A stretch of DNA of 48,998 nt. Origin: Bacillota bacterium (GTDB lineage: Bacteria > Bacillota > Negativicutes > Sporomusales > Sporomusaceae). A program made the position numbers and the translations under genes. Shown piece by piece: positions 1 to 7,481 of this stretch. The stretch is from assembly GCA_023443285.1 (NCBI GenBank), contig JAEZVB010000072.1:1-48998 (forward strand), read 5' to 3'. Position 1 is the stretch's first letter. Each line of letters opens with the position of its first letter. The notes beneath the pieces were generated by a model, which searched no databases, was not told where the DNA came from, and saw only the letters and a list, made by a program, of their open reading frames with translations.

Positions 1-855
1 CAGGTAATAGTGTACAAGTGTCGCCGTTTCTTGCGGCGATGCAGTTACGATTAGGTCTTGGCCAGGTTCAAAGAGCTGCCTGACTGCCGGTGTATCATTG
101 GTAAGTAAAAAACCGCCTGAACCGAGAATTTCATATACTCGCTGGGTAAGCTGCGTCTGGTGATTTTGTAAACCGATGACAATGGTTGCCGAACTATATA
201 TTTTGTTGGCTTCGGTATAAGGCAGGTAACCGTGCAGCCAATCTATGGGAATGTCACTTAAGCCGCCGCTCATTTTGTCCCACTGCTTTCCCCAAACATC
301 AATACGCAGTTTCGCCTTAAGTAAAGGATAAATAAGATTTTGCATGGACTGTAGCCGGTAATGGTGGGGATAGCGTTCGGTAAGTAGGGGATAGGCATTA
401 GCCACAAGTGCAATGTTACTGCGGTATTGCGGCATAATGTCAGTTGCATAATGGACTTTTTCATGAAAGCCAAAGTCCAAATGAGCTGCACTAATTTGCT
501 GCTGTCGATAAAATGCAATTGATGAAGGGCATATTGTGAAGACAAAATCCGGCTCTACTTTTTGAATATAAGGTAAGGAAAATACTTTTGTATGTGTTGG
601 GTCTTCTGTTGCCCAGTAAATATGCGGAATGCCGGAAGCCTTAACGTATTTCCTGATTAAGGCTTGTTTCTTACCGGTATTCTCGGGAGTCCAGCTCATG
701 GTAAAGATCAGGTCAGGACAAAAATTACTAATCAACCGGGGAATATTTTCGGCAGTTAACGATCCGGAGATTTTGACCTGATGTCCGGCATCAATAAAGC
801 CGTTAGGAAGGCCATGAACCCACATCGGATGACTTTCTAAAAACAAAATACGCAC
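1..855 (-). CDS. CgeB-like glycosyltransferase, partial (3' end outside window)
   Basis: Third gene of a tandem set of related glycosyltransferases read leftwards; the C-terminus lies beyond base 1, so 285 codons are visible. The protein opens MRILFLESHP and carries the same blocks as its two upstream neighbours: a PHIYWATEDP segment, FTICPSS, a long middle domain, then the GSGGFLLTNDTPAVRQLFEP block of the CgeB/Glyco_trans_1_2 C-terminal domain. CgeB is a spore-surface maturation protein in Bacillus, and the domain is a GT-B type transferase; the acceptor here is unknown. The start is GTG at 855-853, with GAGGAGG eight bases upstream; an ATG at 873 is out of frame. It follows a deacetylase remnant by about 20 bases. 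Family is clear, substrate is not. Confidence 0.85.
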   Translation of the reverse strand, partial: MRILFLESHPMWVHGLPNGFIDAGHQVKISGSLTAENIPRLISNFCPDLIFTMSWTPENTGKKQALIRKYVKASGIPHIYWATEDPTHTKVFSLPYIQKVEPDFVFTICPSSIAFYRQQQISAAHLDFGFHEKVHYATDIMPQYRSNIALVANAYPLLTERYPHHYRLQSMQNLIYPLLKAKLRIDVWGKQWDKMSGGLSDIPIDWLHGYLPYTEANKIYSSATIVIGLQNHQTQLTQRVYEILGSGGFLLTNDTPAVRQLFEPGQDLIVTASPQETATLVHYYL

Positions 856-878
856 AGGAGTGGCCTCCTCGCATGTTA

Positions 879-1106
879 TCAACTATCATCTAGCAGTTCA
901 GTCACGGTAACTAACTGATATCCCTGCTGCTGGAGAAACGGTATTATCTGGTCTGTAGCACTGGCGGTGTTGGGGCCAGTTAAATGCATTAAAACAATAG
1001 CCCCATTGTGGGCTTTACTGGCAATGCGGCCTAAAATTTCTGCCGCCGTTAGCTCTTTCCAGTCAAGCGTATCCAAACTCCAATAGATGGTGTATTTAGG
1101 GAGAAT
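879..1106 (-). pseudogene. C-terminal remnant of a polysaccharide deacetylase
   Basis: Open frame of about 75 codons reading ...YWSLDTLDWKELTAAEIL... then GAIVLMHLTGPN...QQGYQLVTVTELL and stop. This matches the last third of NodB/PdaA-PdaB type polysaccharide deacetylases: the W-S-x-D-T-x-D-W block, the IVLMH histidine motif and the GY-x-x-VTV-x-ELL end. The N-terminal part with the metal-binding Asp and HxxH motif is missing; an in-frame stop lies at 1107-1109 and the 5' end overlaps the last codons of the upstream glycosyltransferase. No start codon with a ribosome site precedes it (only a TTG at 1076). It is best read as a decayed fragment left between two duplicated transferase genes. Confidence 0.75.
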
Positions 1107-2106
1107 TCAGTTTAGATGAAGCCTGCGAAGCAGTGATTATACCCTCGTTCTGCAAAACTTTCAGTATATACGCAGCTCTGCTGCCGTAGGAATGTCGCTT
1201 TACGGAGCGTTGCCCTTGGCGGCGGATTTTTTCGCGTTCTATGGGATGATTGAGGTAGTAATGTACTAGGCTGACCGTTTCTGACGGCGATGCAGTTACA
1301 ACCAGGTCTTTGCTTGGTTCAAACAATTGCCTGACTGCAGGCGTATCATTGGTAAGCAAAAAACCGCCTGAAGCTAAAATTTCATATACCCGCTGGGTGA
1401 GCTGTGACGGATGATTTTGCAGGCCGAGGATAATTTTGGCCGAGCTATAAACCTTATTGGCCTCCGTATACGGCAAAGAACCGTGCAGCCAATCGATAGG
1501 AATGTCGCCTAATCGTTCGCCCATTTTATCCCAGCCGCCTCCCCAAAAATCAATCCGCAGTTTTTGCTGCAGTAATGGATGAATAAGGGCGTTAATGGAT
1601 TGCAGCCGGTAATGATAGGGTTTATGCGCAGCAAGCGCAGGATACGCATTGGCAACAGTGGCAATATCACTGCGGTACTTCTCTTCCATATCAGTAGGAT
1701 AATGAACTTTTGCATGAAACCCAAAATCCAAATAGGCCGCTTTTATGCCGTGGCGGCGATAATTATCAATTGCAGCGGGACAAATTGTGAAAACAAAAGC
1801 CGGTTGTGTTTTAGTAATATAAGATAGAGCAAAAAACTGACCGTTTGGTGAATCCTCCGTTGCCCAGTAAATGTGTGGAATGTTCGAAGCTTTGACGTGT
1901 TCACCGATCCATGTTGCCCTGAACCCAACAGTTTCAGCAGTCCAGCCAATTGTTATCATAAGTTCGGGGCAAAATTCGGCGAGCATTTGTGGAATATTTT
2001 TTGCGGTTAATGGTCCGGAAACTTTAACTTGATGCCCGTTATCAAGAAAGCCGTTGGGAAGGCCGTGTATCCATACGGGGGAGCTTTGCATAAACAGAAT
2101 ACGCAT
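1096..2106 (-). CDS. CgeB-like glycosyltransferase
   Basis: Complete 336-residue protein, middle gene of the tandem set. It begins MRILFMQSSPVWIHGLPNGF and holds the shared landmarks WATEDSPNG, FTICPAAIDNYRRHG, RLGDIPIDWLHGSLPYTEANKVYSSAKI and ASGGFLLTNDTPAVRQLFEPS, typical of the CgeB family glycosyltransferase fold (C-terminal PF13524-like domain). It is very close to the partial gene downstream (many identical blocks), showing a recent duplication, and more distant from the upstream one. The ATG at 2106 is chosen because GAGGAGG lies ten bases upstream; the longer frame to 2133 has no ribosome site. It starts 14 bases after the stop of the upstream copy, so the set is one operon. Probable role is transfer of sugar to a surface or spore component. 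Confidence 0.87.
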   Translation of the reverse strand: MRILFMQSSPVWIHGLPNGFLDNGHQVKVSGPLTAKNIPQMLAEFCPELMITIGWTAETVGFRATWIGEHVKASNIPHIYWATEDSPNGQFFALSYITKTQPAFVFTICPAAIDNYRRHGIKAAYLDFGFHAKVHYPTDMEEKYRSDIATVANAYPALAAHKPYHYRLQSINALIHPLLQQKLRIDFWGGGWDKMGERLGDIPIDWLHGSLPYTEANKVYSSAKIILGLQNHPSQLTQRVYEILASGGFLLTNDTPAVRQLFEPSKDLVVTASPSETVSLVHYYLNHPIEREKIRRQGQRSVKRHSYGSRAAYILKVLQNEGIITASQASSKLNSP

Positions 2107-2120
2107 AAACAAGTACCTCC

Positions 2121-3095
2121 TCAATGTGAACAAATAATTTTTTGTTCATGCAAAACCTGTAGCATATAGGCGGCGCGCTGCCGGTAAGTATGATGACAAA
2201 CTGCCTGTTGCCCAGCTTTACTGATTTGTTTACGCTTTTCAGGATGGTGTAAATAGTATTCGACTAACTGCAAAGTTTGTTCCGGCGACGCGGTTGTAAC
2301 AATATCCGGCGAAATTTTGCGTACCGCAGGCGTATCCATGGTAAGAAGAAATCCGGCTGAACCCAAAACCTCAAAGGTGCGCTGCGACACAATATGTTGA
2401 TAATTTTGTAGTCCAAGCACTATGCCGGCAGAACTATAGATTTGATTTGTATGCACATAAGGCATAAAGCCATGTAACTGGCTTTTAGAAATAGTAAGTC
2501 CGTAAGCGGACAGTTTATCCCAATCGTGTCCCCAGAAATTAATGCGGACATTATTTTTTAACAAAGGTGTAATTAACGTGTTAATGGCTGTGTGACGGTA
2601 ATGGTTAGGCTGTGTTCCCAGGACATGAGGATAGGCATTGGCGACAACGACAATTGAATTACTGAAATCGGCTAAGGCCGGGTCATACTTATGAATATGG
2701 GGATTGAAGCCAAACTCCATATGAGCGGCGTTAATTCCCTTTTGTCGGTAAAGGTCTACTGTTTTAGGGCAAAGGCTAAAAACGAAATCCGGCTGCATCG
2801 CGGTAATTAACGGTAAAGAGAATTTTTTCGTAAAAGCAGGGTCTTCAATCGCCCAATACACCAGCGGAATACCTGTTTCTTGTATCGCCTGGCGAATCCA
2901 TTTTGGCTTTTTTTCCATGTTTTCATATCCCCAGCCAATCGAAACGGCAAAGTCAGGATTGAATTTTACAATTAATTGTGCAATATTTTCTTTGCTCAAA
3001 GGCCCGGAGATCGAAACTTCATGTCCGAGGTCGACAAGACCCTGGGGTAACGTGTAAGGCCATATTTTGCCGCTTTCCAGAAAGAGAATACGCAT
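2121..3095 (-). CDS. CgeB-like glycosyltransferase
   Basis: First gene of the tandem operon, 324 residues from ATG 3095 (GGAGCG upstream). Starts MRILFLESGKIWPYTLPQG and continues with YWAIEDPAFTKK, FSLCPKTVDLYRQKG, HGFMPYVHTNQIYSSAG and LGSAGFLLTMDTPAVRKISPD. Compared with the two downstream copies, the last block has lost the QLFEP motif in favour of KISPD, and overall it is the most diverged of the three. Upstream lies a terminator facing it (end of the glm operon) and a possible mother-cell type promoter. Function inferred by family only; no signal peptide or membrane segment, so the enzyme is cytoplasmic. Confidence 0.86.
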   Translation of the reverse strand: MRILFLESGKIWPYTLPQGLVDLGHEVSISGPLSKENIAQLIVKFNPDFAVSIGWGYENMEKKPKWIRQAIQETGIPLVYWAIEDPAFTKKFSLPLITAMQPDFVFSLCPKTVDLYRQKGINAAHMEFGFNPHIHKYDPALADFSNSIVVVANAYPHVLGTQPNHYRHTAINTLITPLLKNNVRINFWGHDWDKLSAYGLTISKSQLHGFMPYVHTNQIYSSAGIVLGLQNYQHIVSQRTFEVLGSAGFLLTMDTPAVRKISPDIVTTASPEQTLQLVEYYLHHPEKRKQISKAGQQAVCHHTYRQRAAYMLQVLHEQKIICSH

Positions 3096-3125
3096 TTTTG
3101 ACGCTCCTTCCGGGTTTCTAACTAC

Positions 3126-3154
3126 ACCATATGTTAGTTTGGGAAAAATAGTTC
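3126..3154 (-). promoter_or_regulatory. possible sigma-K-type promoter for the glycosyltransferase operon
   Basis: On the minus strand a GAAC element (3154-3151) is followed after 17 bases by CATATGGT (3133-3126), resembling the sigma-K consensus (AC, 16-17 bases, CATAnnnTA). No good sigma-A boxes were seen in the same gap. cgeB is sigma-K dependent in Bacillus subtilis, which is why the match was noted; the motif is short and could be chance. Confidence 0.25.
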
Positions 3155-3192
3155 TGTTTTCAGTTACAACCTGAGGAACTTTTATTGAGACC

Positions 3193-3230
3193 AAAAAGGC
3201 TTTGCGAGGATTCTTTCGCAAAGCCTTTTT
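3193..3230 (-). terminator. Rho-independent terminator after glmS
   Basis: Perfect 15-base arms, AAAAAGGCTTTGCGA and its complement, around an 8-base loop, with A/T tracts on both sides. It lies 60 bases past the glmS stop and before the glycosyltransferase operon, separating the two minus-strand units; it could also work on the plus strand. Confidence 0.85.
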
Positions 3231-3291
3231 ATAGGGAAAAGCTAGATAAATGGCGTTTTTAGGTGCTAAATAAACCGCGGGAAACAATCAT

Positions 3292-3726
3292 TTAGGCGAT
3301 ACTCAAATCTTCCTTCAAAGCCTCAAGCACTTCCGATGCAGTTGTAGAAACCCGGAAAACCCGGTTGAAACCCATTTCTCCGAACCGACGTTCAATCTCA
3401 GGCCAATTCTTATCAAGCTCAAGCGGAGCGGCAACTGTACCACCCGCATAGAGGATGATATCTTTTAAGCCGGCTTCAATGCATTTTCCTCTAAAGCCTT
3501 CGCAGTCTAGGAGACCCATTCCGTACATTGAAGAAACAAGAATAGCATCAGCATTGATTTCTATTGCGGCATTGATAAATTCCTGTTGTGGAACGACAGC
3601 ACCCAGGAAAGCAACGGCAAAGCCCGCATCTTTAAAAGTCTTTTGCAGAACCCAACCACCGATCATATGTGCATCGGCGCCGATGGTGCCGATAACTACA
3701 CTTTTATTAACCTTTCTCTTTTCCAT
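3292..3726 (-). CDS. glmS: glutamate mutase sigma subunit (methylaspartate mutase S)
   Basis: 144 residues, normal for the small cobalamin-binding subunit of glutamate mutase (about 137). The B12-binding signature D-x-H-x-x-G is at Asp18-His20-Gly23 (GADAHMIGG), followed by the family's VSSMYG and YAGGTVAAP segments of the flavodoxin-like fold that holds the nucleotide tail of adenosylcobalamin. With glmE it makes the enzyme that converts L-glutamate to threo-3-methylaspartate, the first step of the methylaspartate route of glutamate fermentation. AGGAGG precedes the ATG. It is the last gene of the operon, separated from glmE by 157 bases that contain a structured repeat, rather than being first as in Clostridium. 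Confidence 0.95.
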   Translation of the reverse strand: MEKRKVNKSVVIGTIGADAHMIGGWVLQKTFKDAGFAVAFLGAVVPQQEFINAAIEINADAILVSSMYGMGLLDCEGFRGKCIEAGLKDIILYAGGTVAAPLELDKNWPEIERRFGEMGFNRVFRVSTTASEVLEALKEDLSIA

Positions 3727-3750
3727 TTCTTCCTCCTAATTGCTTGTAAA

Positions 3751-3851
3751 TTTTTACCCTAACAGAAAGTATAACTTTCTTAAAAACAGGATAAGAAGAG
3801 CATCGACTTCCACCTTTGCCAAAGGCTCGGTGCAAACCGTGTTTTCTTTAT
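3751..3851 (+). repeat. 101-bp structured intergenic repeat, copy 1
   Basis: Same length as, and 94 of 101 bases identical to, the sequence at 15074-15174. It contains an inverted repeat AGAAAGT-ata-ACTTTCT, a CCTTTG/CAAAGG hairpin, and a CGGT-GCAA-ACCG hairpin whose closing pair changes to C:G in the other copy. An AAAACA/TGTTTT pairing can enclose the two inner hairpins. Here it sits between glmE and glmS inside the minus-strand operon. It has no coding frame of note. Confidence 0.85.
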
Positions 3852-3883
3852 TTTCATATGTGTTTATATGAAAATTCATCTAA

Positions 3884-5329
3884 CTACTTCGCAATCCTAG
3901 AAGCAAATTGCAAATCCTGCACCACCATGTCAAAGCTCAGCTCCCGGTCTTCCTTTTTGGCTCTTTCTGCAAGTTTTGCTTTGTGATATTCTTTAACTTC
4001 CGGTGGCAAGGGAATATCGCCGGTATTGAAGTATCTCACGGCGTTTTCTGCGTCGCGCATGACCATGACATTTCCCTTGTTGTATTTCCAGGGGGTAAGC
4101 ATGGTATCGACCCAGCCGGCCTCGACGCCTCTGCACATGCCGACTGCCATATCGCCGTCGCCTGCCTCCAGGCATTTCTCCATGATTGCTCTTACTTCCG
4201 CTTCAATCATTGCCTCTTCCAGCTTTAACGCCTCATTATCTTGAATTTTCTGGGTACCCATCAGAGTAATGAGGTGCCGTGCAATTCTTACCGACTTAGC
4301 CATGCTCTCCTTAGTCGGGGTTGCAAATGCTTCGTCCTGACACTTCAGGATAACTCCGGTAGCACCGCACATTATTGGGATGATAGCATTCCAGGCGATC
4401 ATGGCATTGGCTTCTTCCTCACGTGGAGGCCAAGCGCCCAAGAAGGGGAAACCGCCTGTAAAGAATTCCACATCGTAGCCAAAGCGTTTGCAGTATTCGT
4501 TACTGAGTTTTTCTGTGACTCTGATCATGGCAATATCCTGAATCAGATTCATATTTTGTCCAAGCTCCAGGAATTGATATTTTACTCCTTGCTCGGCAGC
4601 CAGCAAAGATTCGGAGACATTTACGAAGCACCGATAGCCTGCACTGTCATAGCCAGAGAGGTTGCTGGGGTTCCACGGGCATATAGGAACGCCATTTTCT
4701 GTGTATATACCGGCAAGGCGCGCTTCGTACTGGTTTAATCTGATTTCTTCTTCCAAAGGTATGTTTTTACAATGCGCTATTACTTCCTGAAGTGACCTGA
4801 CAAAACAAGAGTTCCAACCGGCCGCCAGGGCAATCTCAGCAGCCAGTCGTCCGTCTTCGTCGGTTGAATTGAAGCTGAGAGGCACTTTGGTTGATTTCAT
4901 AATTCTACGCGCTTCTTCGACTCCGAAATTCACTATAGGCCAGCCGTTGAGCATTGACATACCCTCTTTTTTACTACGCTCGATGCCGCCCTGAGCACTC
5001 TTAAAATCTAATTTCCTAGTGTAAGAGTCAGAGTAGATAAGCCACGCGCCATTAGGGGCTAAATCCGAATTGGCCTCAACATGTTCTAACCCTTCAATTG
5101 TATATTCGGTGAGGGCTCGTCCAAACTGAGGTATAAGAATATGTGTTCCTTTTTCCTTAGCTTCTTTCAGCTTCATTGCAAAGTTTTTGCCCTTTGATAA
5201 CTCTTTCGCAATCTCAATACATTCGCTTAGATTCTCGACGCCTTTCCCCGTTTCCCACATGGGAAGGACTTCTTCTTTCCGAATCTTAAAAAATTCTTCA
5301 TCAGTCAGCCTTTTGTTTTTGATTGCCAT
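3884..5329 (-). CDS. glmE: glutamate mutase epsilon subunit (methylaspartate mutase E)
   Basis: 481 residues, the usual length of the catalytic TIM-barrel subunit of adenosylcobalamin-dependent glutamate mutase. Recognisable family segments include HILIPQFGRALTEYTIEGLEH near residue 65, YSDSYTRKLDF, LNGWPIVNFG, and the FTGGFPFLGAWPPREEEANAM block around residue 300. It binds glutamate and generates the radical, while GlmS brings the cofactor. The ATG at 5329 has AAGGAGAG upstream. It lies between glmL and glmS in one minus-strand operon; no methylaspartate ammonia-lyase gene is present in the window, so the rest of the pathway is encoded elsewhere. Confidence 0.95.
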   Translation of the reverse strand: MAIKNKRLTDEEFFKIRKEEVLPMWETGKGVENLSECIEIAKELSKGKNFAMKLKEAKEKGTHILIPQFGRALTEYTIEGLEHVEANSDLAPNGAWLIYSDSYTRKLDFKSAQGGIERSKKEGMSMLNGWPIVNFGVEEARRIMKSTKVPLSFNSTDEDGRLAAEIALAAGWNSCFVRSLQEVIAHCKNIPLEEEIRLNQYEARLAGIYTENGVPICPWNPSNLSGYDSAGYRCFVNVSESLLAAEQGVKYQFLELGQNMNLIQDIAMIRVTEKLSNEYCKRFGYDVEFFTGGFPFLGAWPPREEEANAMIAWNAIIPIMCGATGVILKCQDEAFATPTKESMAKSVRIARHLITLMGTQKIQDNEALKLEEAMIEAEVRAIMEKCLEAGDGDMAVGMCRGVEAGWVDTMLTPWKYNKGNVMVMRDAENAVRYFNTGDIPLPPEVKEYHKAKLAERAKKEDRELSFDMVVQDLQFASRIAK

Positions 5330-5433
5330 TTTCTCATCTCTCCTTATGTACCAATATGCGTTAGTCCCAGACGGTCACCGCATTAATAATCTCCTTTACG
5401 TTTTCATCACTCAGCCACCCTTCTCATAATTTA

Positions 5434-6849
5434 TTAGAGTGCAGTTGGCTTTAAATATTTTTTGGCTATCCGCAGCGCTTGTTCCGGATATTTCTCAGCT
5501 AATAATCCAACCCCGTACAAAATATAGCTACTATCCAGGTAGGCGCTGGGAGCTTGCGGTTTCAAGCTCCACGGCGTCTCTGCACTGAATAGTGCCGAAC
5601 GCAATACTCTTTCCGGATTTAGGCCATACTTAAAGATACCGCCAGTTCCAATGATGTTTTCTGTTTTTAGGAAGTTTTTTCCGTATTGAACAACGACTTC
5701 CCCCACAACTGTCCATTCTTTTTTTACAGTTCCGGCATGGCGCTGGACTGCCATTGAAGTTGCGAAGCCGGCTAAAGTGATATCTAAGTTGAATTCAACA
5801 TCACTAGCAGGAACATAGCCAACATTATTGGATACTTCGCTGATATATTTTTCAATATCTATTGGTTCGTCATCAGGAAAGGGCATAAGTGCGTTTAATT
5901 GTGTTAAAAACCGCTCATTGCCAATATGATCATAAATAGTTGGTGCGTTATATCTTATTCCCAAATCTCCCTCGACTGTTCGCTTTACCCTTGTTTCCGG
6001 CAACCCTTTAAAAATCGCCTGATAGGTTACGGGCGAATTGTCAATCACAGAATGAATATTAGTAGTAGCTCCACCAACCTCAACAACAATCACGCTGCCT
6101 ATTCCAGGTTCATTTTTGGTTCCGTCAGCAAGCAGGGTTGCTGCTTGAAGCGTTGCCTTAGGAGTTGGTATGATAACATCACCAATCAGGTGCTGGGCTT
6201 TATCCAGTCCTTTGGCTTTAGTGATGTGATCGATAAAAATTTCACGAATCTTCTTTTGCGCAGGCTCTACATTCAAGGTATCAAGACTTGGTAAAACGTT
6301 CGCAGCCGAATAGAGTTTCTTGCCTGCTTCCTCCAAAATAGTGAGCACTTGGTTTGTAGCAGCACGATTGCCGGCAACTAATATCGGAGCTTTAATATTG
6401 GATTCAGCCAGTAGCTTTGCGTTATGCACAATTACATTTTGATCTCCGCCGTCAGTTCCTCCGCACAAAAGGATCATGTCACATTTGGCACTCTCGATTT
6501 CGTGAACGATTTGCTTATTGATCTCAAAACCGTAGGAACAGGTAACTTTTGCTCCGGCACCTAACGCTGCTCGGCGGGCGGCTTCTAATGTCAGTTCAGG
6601 GACAAGTCCGATAGCGGCCATTTTTAAACCGCCGGCGGCGCTGCTGCTGGCGTAGGTAGCTTGAATTTGGTTGTCGTCTATTCCAAAGGTTTTGAATAAA
6701 TTTGCCAGGGCATTGTTGAGTCCGATGGTAACGTCGGTACTTACCGTTGTAGGCGCCTGTGCTCTACCGATAATAATTTCTTTTTCAATATCGGCGGCAA
6801 TTACTTTTGTATATGTGCTTCCAAAATCGATTAACAGATGTACACCCAT
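5434..6849 (-). CDS. glmL: glutamate mutase reactivating/maturation ATPase (GlmL/MutL)
   Basis: About 471 residues of the ASKHA (actin-like) ATPase fold. The phosphate-1 motif LLIDFGSTYTK is right at the N-terminus, a LCGGTDGGDQN loop lies near residue 130 and VEVGGATTNIHS near residue 265. MutL/GlmL proteins accompany glutamate mutase and are thought to exchange damaged cobalamin, like the diol-dehydratase reactivases. The second ATG (6849) is preferred because it puts the ATPase motif at the usual distance from the N-terminus; neither ATG (6864 or 6849) has a strong ribosome site. First gene of the glm operon, 104 bases before glmE. Confidence 0.9.
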   Translation of the reverse strand: MGVHLLIDFGSTYTKVIAADIEKEIIIGRAQAPTTVSTDVTIGLNNALANLFKTFGIDDNQIQATYASSSAAGGLKMAAIGLVPELTLEAARRAALGAGAKVTCSYGFEINKQIVHEIESAKCDMILLCGGTDGGDQNVIVHNAKLLAESNIKAPILVAGNRAATNQVLTILEEAGKKLYSAANVLPSLDTLNVEPAQKKIREIFIDHITKAKGLDKAQHLIGDVIIPTPKATLQAATLLADGTKNEPGIGSVIVVEVGGATTNIHSVIDNSPVTYQAIFKGLPETRVKRTVEGDLGIRYNAPTIYDHIGNERFLTQLNALMPFPDDEPIDIEKYISEVSNNVGYVPASDVEFNLDITLAGFATSMAVQRHAGTVKKEWTVVGEVVVQYGKNFLKTENIIGTGGIFKYGLNPERVLRSALFSAETPWSLKPQAPSAYLDSSYILYGVGLLAEKYPEQALRIAKKYLKPTAL

Positions 6850-6908
6850 TTTGCATCCATCCATTTCTAGTAGACAATAGTCGAGGCTGACCCCGTATTT
6901 TGAGCAAG

Positions 6909-6949
6909 CTAAGATTCGTCAAACGTTTTGGATAGCGGACGAGTCTTAG
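6909..6949. other. inverted repeat between cheW and glmL
   Basis: Twelve-base arms CTAAGATTCGTC and GACGAGTCTTAG (one G-T pair on the plus strand, one A-C mismatch on the minus strand) around a 17-base loop. There is no T-tract, so it is not a clear terminator. It lies in the 126-base leader between cheW and glmL; an operator or an mRNA-processing hairpin are both possible. No cobalamin-riboswitch B12 box was found here. Confidence 0.4.
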
Positions 6950-6990
6950 GTTCCCCCAAGAGACTACAAGCTTGTCTCTCTTGATAAAAG

Positions 6991-7464
6991 CTACGCGCCC
7001 AACAATGCTACTTCCGCTTGTTCACTTTCAGTCAATACCTTAAAAATATCGATGGCAATAATAAGCCGCTCATCTACCCGGCAAATTCCGAGGATAAAGT
7101 TGGATTTTACTCCGCCGGCAATTGTCGGCGCAGCTTTGATATTTTCCGCGGAAATCTGAACAATTTCCAAAACATCGTCAACAATAATACCGCATTTTTG
7201 GTTATTCATGTTTACTACGACAATCCGTGTAGTGTCTTTGGCTGTGGTTGTACCTAATTGGAAACGTTTCTTAAAGTCGAGTATCGGGATGACCTCGCTG
7301 CGCAGATTCATGATTCCATCGATAAAATCCGGCATGCCGGGTAGTTTTATTACGTTTCCTGGCCGCGTAATTTCGTGCACCTGGTTAATGGGAATACCGT
7401 ATTCATACGCCTTATCATTTGCTTCCAGCACATACACGACAAGGTTCAAGCTTTCCTTGGCCAT
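6991..7464 (-). CDS. cheW: chemotaxis coupling protein CheW
   Basis: 157-residue single CheW domain. It has the usual layout: YGIPINQVHEITRP at residues 22-35, the MNLRSEVIPILDFKKRF block, then CGIIVDDVLEIVQIS and an ILGICRVDERLIIAID-type ending. CheW bridges chemoreceptors to the kinase CheA in the polar signalling array. It starts 17 bases after the stop of the chemoreceptor gene, so receptor and coupler are co-transcribed. AGGAGG precedes the ATG. No cheA or cheY is adjacent, so the pair plugs into an array encoded elsewhere. Confidence 0.93.
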   Translation of the reverse strand: MAKESLNLVVYVLEANDKAYEYGIPINQVHEITRPGNVIKLPGMPDFIDGIMNLRSEVIPILDFKKRFQLGTTTAKDTTRIVVVNMNNQKCGIIVDDVLEIVQISAENIKAAPTIAGGVKSNFILGICRVDERLIIAIDIFKVLTESEQAEVALLGA

Positions 7465-7481
7465 GTTTCTTGATCCTCCTT

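Noticed and set aside
6865..6990. Possible cobalamin riboswitch before the B12-dependent mutase operon
   Set aside because: No B12 box or related conserved strings were found; only an inverted repeat is present.
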